Positions 33,118 to 42,337 of a DNA stretch of 64,000 nt are shown here, one piece after another. A program made the position numbers and the translations under genes. The notes beneath the pieces were generated by a model. The model was not told the DNA's origin. It saw only the letters and a program-made list of their open reading frames with translations, and ran no database searches. The first letter of the stretch is position 1; each line of letters begins with the position of its first letter. This DNA comes from Bradyrhizobium sp. CSA112 (GTDB lineage: Bacteria > Pseudomonadota > Alphaproteobacteria > Rhizobiales > Xanthobacteraceae): positions 19,142-83,141 of the forward strand of contig NZ_JAACFS010000034.1 in the NCBI RefSeq assembly GCF_029051645.1, written 5' to 3'.

Positions 33118-34386
33118 ATGAGCAAGACGGAGGCGGCCATCGGCGCGACGACACGATCACGGCTTGGCGACGAAATCGTAAGCCGGATCAATCAGCTCGG
33201 GGCGATTTCCGAGACTGGCGAGCATCTGGCTCGGATCTTCCTTTCACCCGAACATCGCATTGCCGCGGACCTCATTCTGTCATGGATGCGCGACGCCGGC
33301 ATGGCTGCGCACCTCGACGCCATCGGCAATGTCTGCGGCCGCTATGAGGGCGACCGTCCGGGGCTGCCGTGCCTGATGCTCGGCTCGCACTACGACACCG
33401 TGCGCGACGCCGGCAAATGGGACGGGCCACTCGGTGTGATATCAGCGATTGCGTGCGTCGCCGATCTGAACCGGCGCGGCGTGCGGCTGCCGTTTGCGAT
33501 CGAAGTCGTTGGTTTCGCCGACGAAGAGGGCGTGCGTTTTGCCTCCACGCTGCTCGGTAGCCGGGCCATCGCCGGAACTTTTGATGAAAACGTGCTCAAC
33601 GCCCGCGATGCGAGCGGCCTCACCATGCGCGAGGCGATGGTGCAGTTCGGGCTAGATCCCGAACAAATTGGCGCAGCGGCGCGTGCGCGGCGCGAGCTGC
33701 ATGCCTATGTCGAACTGCACATCGAGCAAGGGCCGGTGCTGGAACAACAGAACCTCCCGGTCGGCGTGGTGACGGCAATATCGGGCGCCACGCGGCTGAC
33801 CGCAAACCTCTCTGGAATGGCCGGCCATGCCGGCACGGTGCCGATGGCGCTGCGCCGCGATGCGCTGGCGGGCGCCGCCGAATGCATCATCGCGGTCGAG
33901 CAGTTATGCAAGGCGGATGGCGCAGGCCTGGTCGGCACCGTCGGCGTCATCGCGGCGATGCCCGGCGCGACCAATGTCATTCCGGGGCGGGTATCGTTCA
34001 CGCTCGACATTCGCGCGCCGGACGATCCGCACCGCAAGCAGGCTGTCGCCGAGATCGTGCAGCGGATCGAGGCGATCGCGAAACGGCGTGAGCTGTCGCT
34101 CCGGATCGACGTCACCCACGAGAACCGCACCGTGCCCTGCGCGCCATGGCTCAAAGCGCAAATGGCGGAAGCGGTTGCGGGCGAAGCTTATCCCGTGTTC
34201 GAACTGCCGAGCGGGGCCGGGCATGACGGCATGGCGATGATCGACATTGCCGATGTCGCCATGCTGTTTGTGCGCTGCCGCGGCGGCATCAGCCATAATC
34301 CGGCCGAGCATGTCGAACCCGCCGATGCCGATGCCGGCGCGCGCGTGCTGCTGCGGTTGATCGAAAATTTCCGGCCAAGGAGTTAA
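33118..34386 (+). CDS. Allantoate amidohydrolase / M20 carbamoylase-type hydrolase
   Basis: A 422-residue M20-family metal amidohydrolase. Metal and catalytic motifs are LGSHYDTVRDAGKWDGPLG, VVGFADEEGVRF (Glu pair), ELHIEQGPVLE and GAGHDGMAM. This subfamily covers allantoate amidohydrolase, ureidoglycolate-type and N-carbamoyl amino acid hydrolases. With allantoinase and uricase alongside, allantoate to ureidoglycine is the best guess. I use ATG 33118 (MSKTEAA); an open frame extends into uricase but lacks family sequence. Confidence 0.86.
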   Translation: MSKTEAAIGATTRSRLGDEIVSRINQLGAISETGEHLARIFLSPEHRIAADLILSWMRDAGMAAHLDAIGNVCGRYEGDRPGLPCLMLGSHYDTVRDAGKWDGPLGVISAIACVADLNRRGVRLPFAIEVVGFADEEGVRFASTLLGSRAIAGTFDENVLNARDASGLTMREAMVQFGLDPEQIGAAARARRELHAYVELHIEQGPVLEQQNLPVGVVTAISGATRLTANLSGMAGHAGTVPMALRRDALAGAAECIIAVEQLCKADGAGLVGTVGVIAAMPGATNVIPGRVSFTLDIRAPDDPHRKQAVAEIVQRIEAIAKRRELSLRIDVTHENRTVPCAPWLKAQMAEAVAGEAYPVFELPSGAGHDGMAMIDIADVAMLFVRCRGGISHNPAEHVEPADADAGARVLLRLIENFRPRS

Positions 34387-34564
34387 ACAACGGAAGCGGG
34401 CGGCGCAGTGTAGCTGCTGGCTTGCAGCGGATCATGCTCAATGCCAAGATCGAACAAAATGACAATTCGATGACAGTCGCCGTGCTTTGGCGGAGAGACG
34501 AATCAACCGCGTTTCGCTACCAACGCGTGACCTCGAAGCCCTCGGACATCGATCATCCAAGCCT

Positions 34565-35935
34565 ATGAATAGTGATATTTCATTTCCGTCACCTCGCGAA
34601 TACCGATTTTATCAGGGACAGTTTGCGAGCCTCGTTGCCAACGGCATTCAGGCTGTCAATTTTCTCAGCGACCGGTTCCTGAGAAGAGCGCATCGCCTGT
34701 CGCTGGGAATCGATGAGCTGTACCGGCACGCGGTCGACAGCGCATTTTCGCCGCAGGAAGCCTTTCTCGTCACGGGGGCGCCGCACGCAACCGCCTATTA
34801 TCCGCGGGACTTCGCCTGGTTTTATCCCGATGTTCTCGATCCCGAGACCATCATGGATTCCGACGATGCAATCCGCAGGGTTCGCTTGCTGGAAAAAAGC
34901 GTCCGGCTGATGTTGGAGGCCGTTCGTTCCAATGTCGTCACGACCACGATTATTCCGGCCGGCCGCGACCGCTACATCGGCATCAACTACTTTTCGCTGC
35001 CTTCGGATACGCTGTTGGGCATCCTCGCAGGCCTGGAGCAAATCATCCGGGCGGACCAAAGGTCATCTCCGTATCTGGCGATGTCGCAAGGCGCGCATGC
35101 CGGCCGTTTGCTGCTTGCCGAGTATCGCGAGGATCTGAAGAAGGCGATATGTCAACTTGCGGAAGCGTTGGAGCCGTTCGAGGATGGCGGCGTCGGCGCT
35201 TTGCTGTGTGACGTCACCGCACCGCGTTCCGCAGCAACCGATACCCGCGCCGAACGCCAGCGTTTTGTCACCAATGCATGCGTCTACGCAACTTTCATGC
35301 GCGGGATAGAACTCGGGGTGATCGACCGGATCGAATTGGAAGCCGTGCTCGGACGCGAACTCTCGAAATACAAAAAGGAGCTGCTCCGGTTGTTCGGAAA
35401 ACCGGGCTACATCAGGCATGCTTTGCATTCCAGCAGCGAGCCGCCGGCGTCCTCCATTGCGCTCGATTTCGTCAACGTGCACCGGGGATTTTGGGATTTG
35501 AGCGACGCGGGTGAACGCGCGTTGTTCGCGGCAACGACGGATTTGATACTCGCAGAACCGCGGTTTCGAATACCGGGTACGTCTCACTTCCTGGTGTCCG
35601 CGGATAACCCGCTGAACAAGATGATCCACAAGATTGCAGCGCCCGCCTACCAGGGCCGTTCGTCCTGGCCGACGTTTAACGTCGAATTCGCCGATCGCAT
35701 GCTGGAGTACGATGAACACTCAGGCGCCGACAGATACAGATCCTGCGCGCAGGACATTTTGCGTGACATTCGTACCGCGACCGAAACGCACGGCGGGTAT
35801 CAGGAACTGCTGTCGGAAAAAGGTCTCAAATATCGCACGTGGGCCTATCAGGGCGCCGTCGCTCACTCCTGGTTTCCGCGTTTCCTTTCTGTCTGGAGTA
35901 GGGCATTCGGGACCCCGCTACTTAACGGCAACTAG
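34565..35935 (+). CDS. Unknown soluble protein, possibly an (alpha/alpha)-barrel glycosidase-like fold
   Basis: A 456-residue protein I do not recognise. YYPRDFAWFYPDVLDPETI near residue 80 and GGYQELLSEKGLKYRTWAYQ near the C terminus, with regular helical spacing, resemble six-hairpin glycosidase-type proteins, but no catalytic acid pair can be assigned. No signal peptide. The start ATG 34565 (MNSDISFPS) follows a 178-base gap after the M20 gene. Its place between two nitrogen-scavenging units may be coincidence. Confidence 0.6.
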   Translation: MNSDISFPSPREYRFYQGQFASLVANGIQAVNFLSDRFLRRAHRLSLGIDELYRHAVDSAFSPQEAFLVTGAPHATAYYPRDFAWFYPDVLDPETIMDSDDAIRRVRLLEKSVRLMLEAVRSNVVTTTIIPAGRDRYIGINYFSLPSDTLLGILAGLEQIIRADQRSSPYLAMSQGAHAGRLLLAEYREDLKKAICQLAEALEPFEDGGVGALLCDVTAPRSAATDTRAERQRFVTNACVYATFMRGIELGVIDRIELEAVLGRELSKYKKELLRLFGKPGYIRHALHSSSEPPASSIALDFVNVHRGFWDLSDAGERALFAATTDLILAEPRFRIPGTSHFLVSADNPLNKMIHKIAAPAYQGRSSWPTFNVEFADRMLEYDEHSGADRYRSCAQDILRDIRTATETHGGYQELLSEKGLKYRTWAYQGAVAHSWFPRFLSVWSRAFGTPLLNGN

Positions 35936-36162
35936 CGCGCTTTCCAGCGAAGTGTGGGTCGGACGAAGCGAGAGCTGCCCCTGCAGCCACCATAGTCCGG
36001 TGCCGAGCTCAATTCTGTTTCTGAGCGGCAGGCACAATCTCGATTTGCTCAGTTAATGAGCAGATGCACGTCCGGAAGCGCTGGTCGGACCGTAAGCCGT
36101 CACCGTACCGGCGATCATCAAATTGAAAACACGCCGGATTTCGTCGCTGCCGATCGCCTGAC

Positions 36163-36180
36163 GCCATTGTACACAATGGC
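36163..36180. promoter_or_regulatory. 18-bp perfect palindrome overlapping a sigma-54 -24 box
   Basis: GCCATTGTACACAATGGC is its own inverted repeat (8-bp arms, 2-base centre). Its right arm ends in the TGGC of the -24 element, so a bound protein would block sigma-54 polymerase. Confidence 0.55.
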
Positions 36181-36192
36181 ACGCGCCTTGCT
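36177..36192 (+). promoter_or_regulatory. Sigma-54 (RpoN) promoter of the isochorismatase-permease operon
   Basis: TGGCACGCGCCTTGCT has perfect TGGCACG and TTGCT boxes and the required 10-base GG-GC interval; only the weakly conserved purine after TGGCACG is C. Predicted start about 36203, 32 bases before the ATG at 36235. Confidence 0.7.
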
Positions 36193-36234
36193 TGACTTCT
36201 ACCGAAGAGTTCTCTCGTTCGGGGCGCGTACGTC

Positions 36235-36945
36235 ATGGCGAACTTAGCAAAGCTCGCAGCGGAGCCGGAGCCGATCGAGCTCGACTGGGCGGCGACCGCG
36301 CTTCTCATCATCGACATGCAGCGCGATTTCATGGAGCCGGGCGGCTTTGGCGAGACGCTCGGCAATGACGTCAGCCAGCTCGCGCGGGCGGTGAAGCCGA
36401 TCGCCGCGGTGCTGGATGCGGCGCGTGCGGCCGGCATGCTGGTCATTCATACCCGCGAGGGCCATCTGCCCGATCTTTCCGACGCGCCGCCGGCCAAGGT
36501 CGAGCGCGGCGCGCCGTCCTTGCGCATCGGCGATCCCGGGCCGATGGGGCGCATCCTCATTCGCGGCGAGGCCGGCCACGACATCATTCCCGAACTCTAT
36601 CCGCTCGACAGCGAGATCGTGATCGACAAGCCCGGCAAGGGCGCGTTCTACGCCACCGAACTCGGCGACGTGTTGCAGCGCTACGGCATCGACAATTTGC
36701 TGGTCTGCGGCGTCACCACCGAGGTCTGCGTCAACACCACGGTGCGCGAGGCCAACGACCGCGGCTATCGCTGCGTGGTGCTGGCTGATGGCTGCGCATC
36801 CTATTTTCCAGAGTTTCACGAGATTGGCCTGAAGATGATCAAGGCCCAGGGCGGCATTTTCGGCTGGGTCTCCGACTCGGCCGCCGTGCTGGATGCACTT
36901 TTACCGCAGATTCCAAAAGCGGCAGTAGCGGGGGCATCACGATGA
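36235..36945 (+). CDS. Isochorismatase-family cysteine amidohydrolase
   Basis: A 236-residue cysteine hydrolase. The catalytic triad is visible: Asp in LLIIDMQRDFMEPGG, Lys in DKPGKGAFYAT, and Cys in CGVTTEVCVNTTVREAND. The family includes biuret hydrolase, ureidoacrylate amidase and nicotinamidase. Its overlap with an AzgA/NCS2-like permease and the sigma-54 promoter upstream point to release of ammonia from an imported amide or ureide. The exact substrate is not determinable. Confidence 0.88.
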   Translation: MANLAKLAAEPEPIELDWAATALLIIDMQRDFMEPGGFGETLGNDVSQLARAVKPIAAVLDAARAAGMLVIHTREGHLPDLSDAPPAKVERGAPSLRIGDPGPMGRILIRGEAGHDIIPELYPLDSEIVIDKPGKGAFYATELGDVLQRYGIDNLLVCGVTTEVCVNTTVREANDRGYRCVVLADGCASYFPEFHEIGLKMIKAQGGIFGWVSDSAAVLDALLPQIPKAAVAGASR

Positions 36946-38600
36946 GCACGAGCGTGACGGGGACAGCAGGCGCTTCAGGATTCAAGCCGGCCTTGTGGAC
37001 GCCGGGCGACTGGAACGCGTTGTTCGGTTTCGGCACCAACATTCTCGTCAACATGCTGGTGCTGACCGGGCTGTTGCGTTTCGTGCTGAAGATGCCTGAT
37101 AGCATCGTGTTCGGCCGCATCCTGCCGGCGCTCGGCCTGATGATGTGCCTCTCCACCTTTTACTACGCCTACCTCGCCTACAGGCTGGCGCAGAAAACCG
37201 GCCGCAACGACGTCTGTGCGCTTCCGTCGGGCGTCAGCGTGCCGCACATGTTCATCGTCACCTTCGTGATCATGCTGCCGATCACGCTCAAAACCGGCGA
37301 CCCCATCAAAGGCTGGTCGGCGGGTCTCGTCTGGGTGTTCTTCCAGAGCTTTATCCTGATGATCGGCGGCTTCATCGCGCCGTATATCCGCAAGATCACC
37401 CCGCGCGCTGCGCTGCTCGGCACGCTCGCCGGCGTCTCCGTCACCTTCATCTCGATGCGCCCGGCGCTGGAGATGTATATGACGCCGCAGATCGGGCTCA
37501 TCTGCTTTGCCATCATCCTGGTGAGTTGGTTCGGCGGTGTGAAATACCCGCGAGGGATTCCCGCAGGCCTCGTCGCCATTACGGCCGGCATGATCATCGC
37601 CTGGGGATCGAATCTTTTCGGTCTCGGGCTCGGCGGGTTGAGCCTGAAGGGCGTTGGCGATGCCTTTGCCAATTTCGGCTTCTCGGTGCCGTTACCTGCC
37701 ATCGGTCATGTGTTCTCCGGCTTCGAATTCCTCGGCATCATCCTGGTGACCGCGATCCCGTTCGGCATCTACGATCTCGTTGAAGCCATGGATAACGTCG
37801 AGAGTGCGGAGGCGGCCGGCGACGAATTTCCGACCACACGCGTGCTGACGGCAGACGGCGTCGTCAGCCTGATCGGCTGCCTGATGGGCAATCCCTTCAT
37901 CAACGCGGTCTATATCGGCCATCCCGGCTGGAAAGCGATGGGCGGCCGGATCGGCTATTCGGCGGCAACGGGTTTGATGGTGGTGCTGCTGAGTTGGTTC
38001 GGCATCATCTCGGTGCTGCTCGCCCTGGTGCCTGTTGTCGCGATCTCGCCGATCCTGCTCTATATCGGCATGCTGATCGGCGCACAGGCATTCCAGAGCA
38101 CGCCGGTCAAGCATGCGCCGGCGATCGTGCTGGCGCTGACGCCACATCTTGCGGCGTGGGCAAAACTGCAGGTCGACACCATGCTCGGTGCGACAGTGAC
38201 GGCGGCGCAGACCGTCGGCGGTCTCGCCGCCGACAAGGTCGATGCGGTCAAGGCCGCGGCGATTTCCTCGCTGCCGCAGCAGGGCGTGCTCTATCACGGG
38301 CTGGAAGTCATGGGCGGCGGCTCGATCCTCGCCGGCCTCGTGCTCGGCGCGATCGGCGTGTTCGTGATCGAGCGCGATTTCCTCAAGGCATCAGCCTTCG
38401 CGTTGGCCGGTGCCGTCTTGACCTATTTCGGCTTCATGCACGGCGAGGCCGTCGGCATCGGTGGCGGGCTCGGCGTGACGCCGGGCGTGGCGCTGGCCTA
38501 TGCCGTGATGGCGGCGGGGCTGTTCGCGCTGGCGAGGAAGAGCGCGAGCGTTGCCTATCGTTCGCATGCGGAAGTGCCGGTTGCGGCGCCGGCAGAGTGA
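36942..38600 (+). CDS. AzgA/NCS2-like nucleobase-type permease
   Basis: A 552-residue inner-membrane carrier with about 13 spans. The opening WTPGDWNALFGFGTNILVNM, the PSGVSVPHMFIVTF loop and FGIYDLVEAMDNVESAEAAG followed by TRVLTADGVVSLIGCLMGNP match AzgA/NCS2-type permeases. The ATG overlaps the amidase stop (ATGA), so the two are translationally coupled. It probably imports the amidase's substrate or a nucleobase. Confidence 0.85.
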   Translation: MSTSVTGTAGASGFKPALWTPGDWNALFGFGTNILVNMLVLTGLLRFVLKMPDSIVFGRILPALGLMMCLSTFYYAYLAYRLAQKTGRNDVCALPSGVSVPHMFIVTFVIMLPITLKTGDPIKGWSAGLVWVFFQSFILMIGGFIAPYIRKITPRAALLGTLAGVSVTFISMRPALEMYMTPQIGLICFAIILVSWFGGVKYPRGIPAGLVAITAGMIIAWGSNLFGLGLGGLSLKGVGDAFANFGFSVPLPAIGHVFSGFEFLGIILVTAIPFGIYDLVEAMDNVESAEAAGDEFPTTRVLTADGVVSLIGCLMGNPFINAVYIGHPGWKAMGGRIGYSAATGLMVVLLSWFGIISVLLALVPVVAISPILLYIGMLIGAQAFQSTPVKHAPAIVLALTPHLAAWAKLQVDTMLGATVTAAQTVGGLAADKVDAVKAAAISSLPQQGVLYHGLEVMGGGSILAGLVLGAIGVFVIERDFLKASAFALAGAVLTYFGFMHGEAVGIGGGLGVTPGVALAYAVMAAGLFALARKSASVAYRSHAEVPVAAPAE

Positions 38601-38638
38601 TCGCTGGCGGCAGGTCCGCAATGATCTGACGTCGTGTG

Positions 38639-38680
38639 AAATTGCGCCGCAGAAACCGCCGCGGCGCAATTTTCATTTTG
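38639..38680 (+). terminator. Rho-independent terminator after the permease gene
   Basis: AAATTGCGCCGC (38639-38650) and GCGGCGCAATTT (38661-38672) form a perfect 12-bp stem with a 10-base loop, followed by TCATTTT. It closes the 36235-38600 operon. Confidence 0.8.
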
Positions 38681-38739
38681 CGAGCACGAGCAGGGTGCCG
38701 CTACCAGCGGAGAAACCCGTTGCAATCCGAGTCATATAG

Positions 38740-38754
38740 TGTACCATAAGTACA
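38740..38754. promoter_or_regulatory. Short palindrome upstream of the MetX-like/desaturase operon
   Basis: TGTAC-CATAA-GTACA is a 5+5 inverted repeat 30 bases before the ATG at 38784. It could be an operator for the TetR protein encoded at 40771, which converges on this operon. Confidence 0.3.
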
Positions 38755-38783
38755 TTAAATGCATCGCTCGGAAACGGTCTTTG

Positions 38784-39800
38784 ATGCCCGGCGCCGACTA
38801 TCAAATCTTTGAAGCCGGAGACGTCGAACTTCAGTCGGGCACCGCGTTTCCGGCGATGCAGCTCGCGTACAAGACCTATGGCGCGCTGAACGCGCGAAAG
38901 GACAATGTGATTGTCTATCCGACGTCCTTCAGCGCACAGCACAGCGATATCGAATGGCTGATCCAGCGTGGCGGCGCGCTGGACCCAGATCGCTACTTCA
39001 TCGTCATTCCGAATCTGTTCGGCAGCGGCCTGTCTTCATCGCCGTCCAATTGCGATGTCACGCCGTTTCCAGCCATCAGCTATCATGACGCAGTCGCGGT
39101 GCAGCGCCGCCTTCTCGAAGAGCAATTCGGCATTTCAAGGATCGCGCTGGTCTATGGCTGGTCGATGGGCGGCATGCAGGCCTATCACTGGGCAGCCTGT
39201 CATCCCGATATGGTGGAACGGGCGGCGGTTGTTTGCGGCAGCGCCAGATGCTCGCCGTACAATCACGTGTTTCTCGAGGGCGTGAAGACGGCGCTGACGG
39301 CGGACCCGGCCTGGCAGGATGGCCGTTTTGTTGCCAGGCCCGTCGCCGGCCTTCAGGCGATGGGACGCGTCTATGCGGGGTGGGCGATGTCGCACGCCTA
39401 TTACCGGGATGAGGTCTGGCGCGAGGCCGGATTCACAAACCTTGAGGATTACCTGGCGCGATCGTGGGACGTCGCCTTCGCGCGGCGTGACGCCAATGAT
39501 CTTCTGGCGCAGATCGGCATCTGGCAGCGCGGCGATATCAGCCAATGTCCGGAATTCGGTGGTGACATGAACCGCGCACTGGCCGCGATCAGGGCGCATG
39601 TGTTGCTGATGCCGGGCCAGACGGATCGCTATTTCGACATGCGCGACAACGAGGCCGAGCTCGGCCGCCTCGTCAATGCAAAGTCGGCCGAACTCCATCC
39701 GATTCCCTCGATCCACGGGCACCGGGCCGGAAACCCCATCAACAATCCCAGAGATCGCGACTTCATCAACGCCGAAATCTCGGCGCTGCTGCAGCGTTGA
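38784..39800 (+). CDS. Alpha/beta hydrolase of the MetX (homoserine acetyltransferase) superfamily
   Basis: A 338-residue protein. The nucleophile elbow is YGWSMGGMQAYHWA; the acid lies in the region PGQTDRYFDMRDN and the His in SIHGHRAGNP. The overall layout is MetX-like, but several substrate-pocket motifs of true homoserine acetyltransferases are missing, so I leave the substrate open. ATG 38784 (MPGADYQIFE) is preferred over a start 15 codons earlier, because the latter overlaps the palindrome at 38740. It precedes a desaturase by 24 bases. Confidence 0.8.
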   Translation: MPGADYQIFEAGDVELQSGTAFPAMQLAYKTYGALNARKDNVIVYPTSFSAQHSDIEWLIQRGGALDPDRYFIVIPNLFGSGLSSSPSNCDVTPFPAISYHDAVAVQRRLLEEQFGISRIALVYGWSMGGMQAYHWAACHPDMVERAAVVCGSARCSPYNHVFLEGVKTALTADPAWQDGRFVARPVAGLQAMGRVYAGWAMSHAYYRDEVWREAGFTNLEDYLARSWDVAFARRDANDLLAQIGIWQRGDISQCPEFGGDMNRALAAIRAHVLLMPGQTDRYFDMRDNEAELGRLVNAKSAELHPIPSIHGHRAGNPINNPRDRDFINAEISALLQR

Positions 39801-39824
39801 ATCATCCCGGAGGCGTTAGCGACC

Positions 39825-40784
39825 ATGAGCACAGCAATTACCGCAACGGGAGAGAAGCCGCTGACTTCGGCCGAGCTGCGCGCATTATCGGTGCGGTCGA
39901 ACCTGCCCGGCATCATTCGCGCAGCCAGCCACTACGGCGCAATCGGCGTTTTCGGCACGCTGATCTGGCTCGTCGCCTCGACCTATGGCCCGCACTGGGC
40001 GATGCCGCTGATCGTCGTGCAAGGCTATTTCGTCGCCTTCCTGTTCATGGTCGTGCACGAGACCGCTCACAAGACAGCCTTTCGGACCCGCGCGCTCAAT
40101 CTCGTATTCGGTCATCTGTCTTCATTCGCGATCGGGCTGCCTTACGAATATTACTGCCTGTTCCATTGGGACCACCACCGCTACACGCAGGATCCGGAGC
40201 GGGATCCCGAACTGCTGGTTGGCCCGATGCCCGCCTCGGATACGGAGCTTGCGATTGCCTATAGCGGTCTTCGGCAGGTCGCCTTCCGGGTAGGGCTGAT
40301 GCTTCGCCATGCCTTCACCGGCAACGCCTCCGCCCCCTGGATTCCGGAAGCCAAGCGCCCCATCGTCGTGAAGGAAGCGCGGCTCTATGTCGCCGGCTAC
40401 GTCGTGCTGCTGCTCGGCTCATTCGCGCTCCACACGGCGCTGCTGCTCTGGGTCTGGATCGTTCCCCTGATCGTCGGCCAGCTATTCCTGCGTCCCTATC
40501 TCTATGCCGAACACACCGGCTGTGAGCGAACGCGCAGCGCCTTCCAAAATACGCGTACGACCTATACCGGCATGGTCATGAAGTGGTTTGCGTGGAATAT
40601 GCCCTACCATGTCGAGCATCACGCCTATCCTTCGATCCCGTTTCATGCGCTGCCGAGGCTGAACCAGATTGTCGACGGGCGGATTGTGTTCCGGGGCAGG
40701 GGCTATCTGGCCGTGACCCGCGAGACTTGGGCCTGGTTCCGACGCCAGCGGCATGGCTGTGCCCAAGGCGTCAGCGGCTCTTGA
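39825..40784 (+). CDS. Membrane fatty-acid desaturase family protein
   Basis: A 319-residue di-iron membrane enzyme with the three histidine boxes VHETAHKT, HWDHHRYTQ and HVEHHAYPS, and paired spans. The family introduces double bonds or hydroxyls into acyl chains, carotenoids or related lipids. GGAGG lies 11 bases before the ATG. It overlaps the convergent TetR gene by 14 bases, and TetR regulators commonly control desaturases. Confidence 0.88.
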   Translation: MSTAITATGEKPLTSAELRALSVRSNLPGIIRAASHYGAIGVFGTLIWLVASTYGPHWAMPLIVVQGYFVAFLFMVVHETAHKTAFRTRALNLVFGHLSSFAIGLPYEYYCLFHWDHHRYTQDPERDPELLVGPMPASDTELAIAYSGLRQVAFRVGLMLRHAFTGNASAPWIPEAKRPIVVKEARLYVAGYVVLLLGSFALHTALLLWVWIVPLIVGQLFLRPYLYAEHTGCERTRSAFQNTRTTYTGMVMKWFAWNMPYHVEHHAYPSIPFHALPRLNQIVDGRIVFRGRGYLAVTRETWAWFRRQRHGCAQGVSGS

Positions 40785-41382
40785 TCATCAGCAGGGTGTC
40801 GACGAGATTGCGGGCCTGCACCGGCGAGATGGGCTTGATGCCGAAGATGTAGCGGTAGAACAGGCTGCCATAGATCGCGTCGTACAGGTCCTCCGGCGTC
40901 CCGGCGGCGCCAATACTTCCGTCCTGCTGGCCGGCGGCGATCAATTCGACCAGGGCTGTCCTTCGATATCGGAGATAGCGCTCGTAGAAGATCTCCGCCG
41001 AGCCAGTGTTCGAGATGCATTCAGAGATCACCGCGAGCTGTACCCTGCCAAACTCACCCTGCAGCGCTTTGGCATAGGCTGCGGCATGGTTTCTCAGGCG
41101 GTCTGCCGGCGCGCCGGTACTCGGCAGCGGCAGCATCAACGAAGCGTGGTTGAGGAACGCGTCGATCAGGAGCGCCTCGCGCGACGGCCACCATTTGTAG
41201 ATGGTCATCTTTGAGACACTGGAGTGTCGTGCGACCGCGTCGATGCTGGTGGCGGCCAGACCCGTGGTGGCCATCAGCGTGTAGGCGCTTTGCAGAATGG
41301 CGTTGGTGGTCTCAGCAGAACGCGGGCGACCACGGCGGATTGCCGCCGTATCGCTATCCGCTTCGATCTTGCCGTTCGCCAT
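40771..41382 (-). CDS. TetR/AcrR-family transcriptional regulator
   Basis: A 203-residue regulator with an N-terminal HTH (AATSIDAVARHSSVSKMTIYKWW, residues ~45-67) and a helical ligand domain of the TetR_C_6/AcrR type. It is convergent with and overlaps the desaturase gene. It lies 30 bases downstream of the VOC gene on the same strand, so it may be co-transcribed with it. Confidence 0.88.
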   Translation of the reverse strand: MANGKIEADSDTAAIRRGRPRSAETTNAILQSAYTLMATTGLAATSIDAVARHSSVSKMTIYKWWPSREALLIDAFLNHASLMLPLPSTGAPADRLRNHAAAYAKALQGEFGRVQLAVISECISNTGSAEIFYERYLRYRRTALVELIAAGQQDGSIGAAGTPEDLYDAIYGSLFYRYIFGIKPISPVQARNLVDTLLMIKSR

Positions 41383-41412
41383 GTTCCGGCTTCCCTGATG
41401 CAGCGCGGCCGG

Positions 41413-42267
41413 CTACCCCTTCACGAACGCCAGCATCGTCCCGTTGCCTTCAGCCGGCGGAACCACCACGCCGCCCGCGCTCTTCACCCCGGTCGCACCC
41501 AGCGCCTTCTCTGCCGCTGCGACATCGGCCACGATCACGAGCCCCGCGCCGCCGCGTTCGGGCAGGCCGGCCAGCGGGACGTCAGGGTAGCGTGTGCCGA
41601 GCTGGGTCTTTGTCAGGAATATGAAGTCGGCGCGGTCGCCGCCTGAGGGGACCGCAATGACGCCGTCCGGTTCGACCATTGCCTCACGATCGATCATGCT
41701 CGCGAGTTGCGCGGCGTCATCCGCCGGCTCCGGGGTGATGATCAGCACCTGCTTCAGGCGCTTGGCCCCGTTGGGGTGCTTCATCAATTCGGGAATCCAA
41801 ACCGTCTCGCGCGTCTTGTGTTGGCAGGCAAACATGCGAACGCCGCCCGGCGCTTCCGCCGTCGGCCATTGGAACGTGCGAAACTTGGCCGCTGATATCG
41901 TGCCATCCGGCATCGTCACCGGACGTTCGAAATCGGTCGGTCCAATCGGCGGATAGCCGCGCGCGCGAATTTCTTCCGCGCCTTCGGCGGAATCCACCGC
42001 CGTGAACGCGATGCGCTCGATGCCTTCGCCATTCTTTTCCAGATATGTCCGCGCCGGAGCATTATGTTCCGTCGGCGTCAGCACGCCCAGCAATTCCATA
42101 TAGTCGGGGTCGAACATGATGGTGTAGTTGCCCGATCCCATATGTGCGCTGTGGATGCCGCGCGGCGACACGGTGAAGCCGAGCCGCTTGTAGTTTTCGG
42201 CGGCTTTGTCGAGATCTTTCACCATGACCACGGCGTGATCGATTCCGATGATGTTTTTGAGTGCCAC
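41413..42267 (-). CDS. VOC-superfamily (glyoxalase-like) protein
   Basis: A 284-residue protein with an N-terminal glyoxalase-like domain (IIGIDHAVVMVKDLDKAAENYKRLGF, the first His a likely metal ligand) and a second, weaker VOC repeat towards the C terminus. This matches the Glyoxalase_3-type family of unknown substrate. It is divergent from the DAO-type oxidase at 42338, with 70 bases between. Confidence 0.85.
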   Translation of the reverse strand: MALKNIIGIDHAVVMVKDLDKAAENYKRLGFTVSPRGIHSAHMGSGNYTIMFDPDYMELLGVLTPTEHNAPARTYLEKNGEGIERIAFTAVDSAEGAEEIRARGYPPIGPTDFERPVTMPDGTISAAKFRTFQWPTAEAPGGVRMFACQHKTRETVWIPELMKHPNGAKRLKQVLIITPEPADDAAQLASMIDREAMVEPDGVIAVPSGGDRADFIFLTKTQLGTRYPDVPLAGLPERGGAGLVIVADVAAAEKALGATGVKSAGGVVVPPAEGNGTMLAFVKG

Positions 42268-42337
42268 TCTTTTGTTCCCTGAGGCTCGTTAGCGGACTAA
42301 GCTAATCAGAACGATCAGTTGCCTGCAAGAAAGGATC

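Larger units (their letters stand above)
35936..36234. other. Intergenic region with a sigma-54 promoter at its right end
   Basis: About 300 bases without a supportable gene. Apart from the promoter and palindrome at 36163-36192 it holds only a weak GCTCA-TGAGC inverted repeat near 36050. The small open frames lack ribosome sites. Confidence 0.5.

Noticed and set aside
38603..38630. Possible sigma-54 promoter with GG-N10-GC near 38610
   Set aside because: Only the GG and GC spacing fits; the TGGCACG and TTGCW context is poor and it lies before a terminator.
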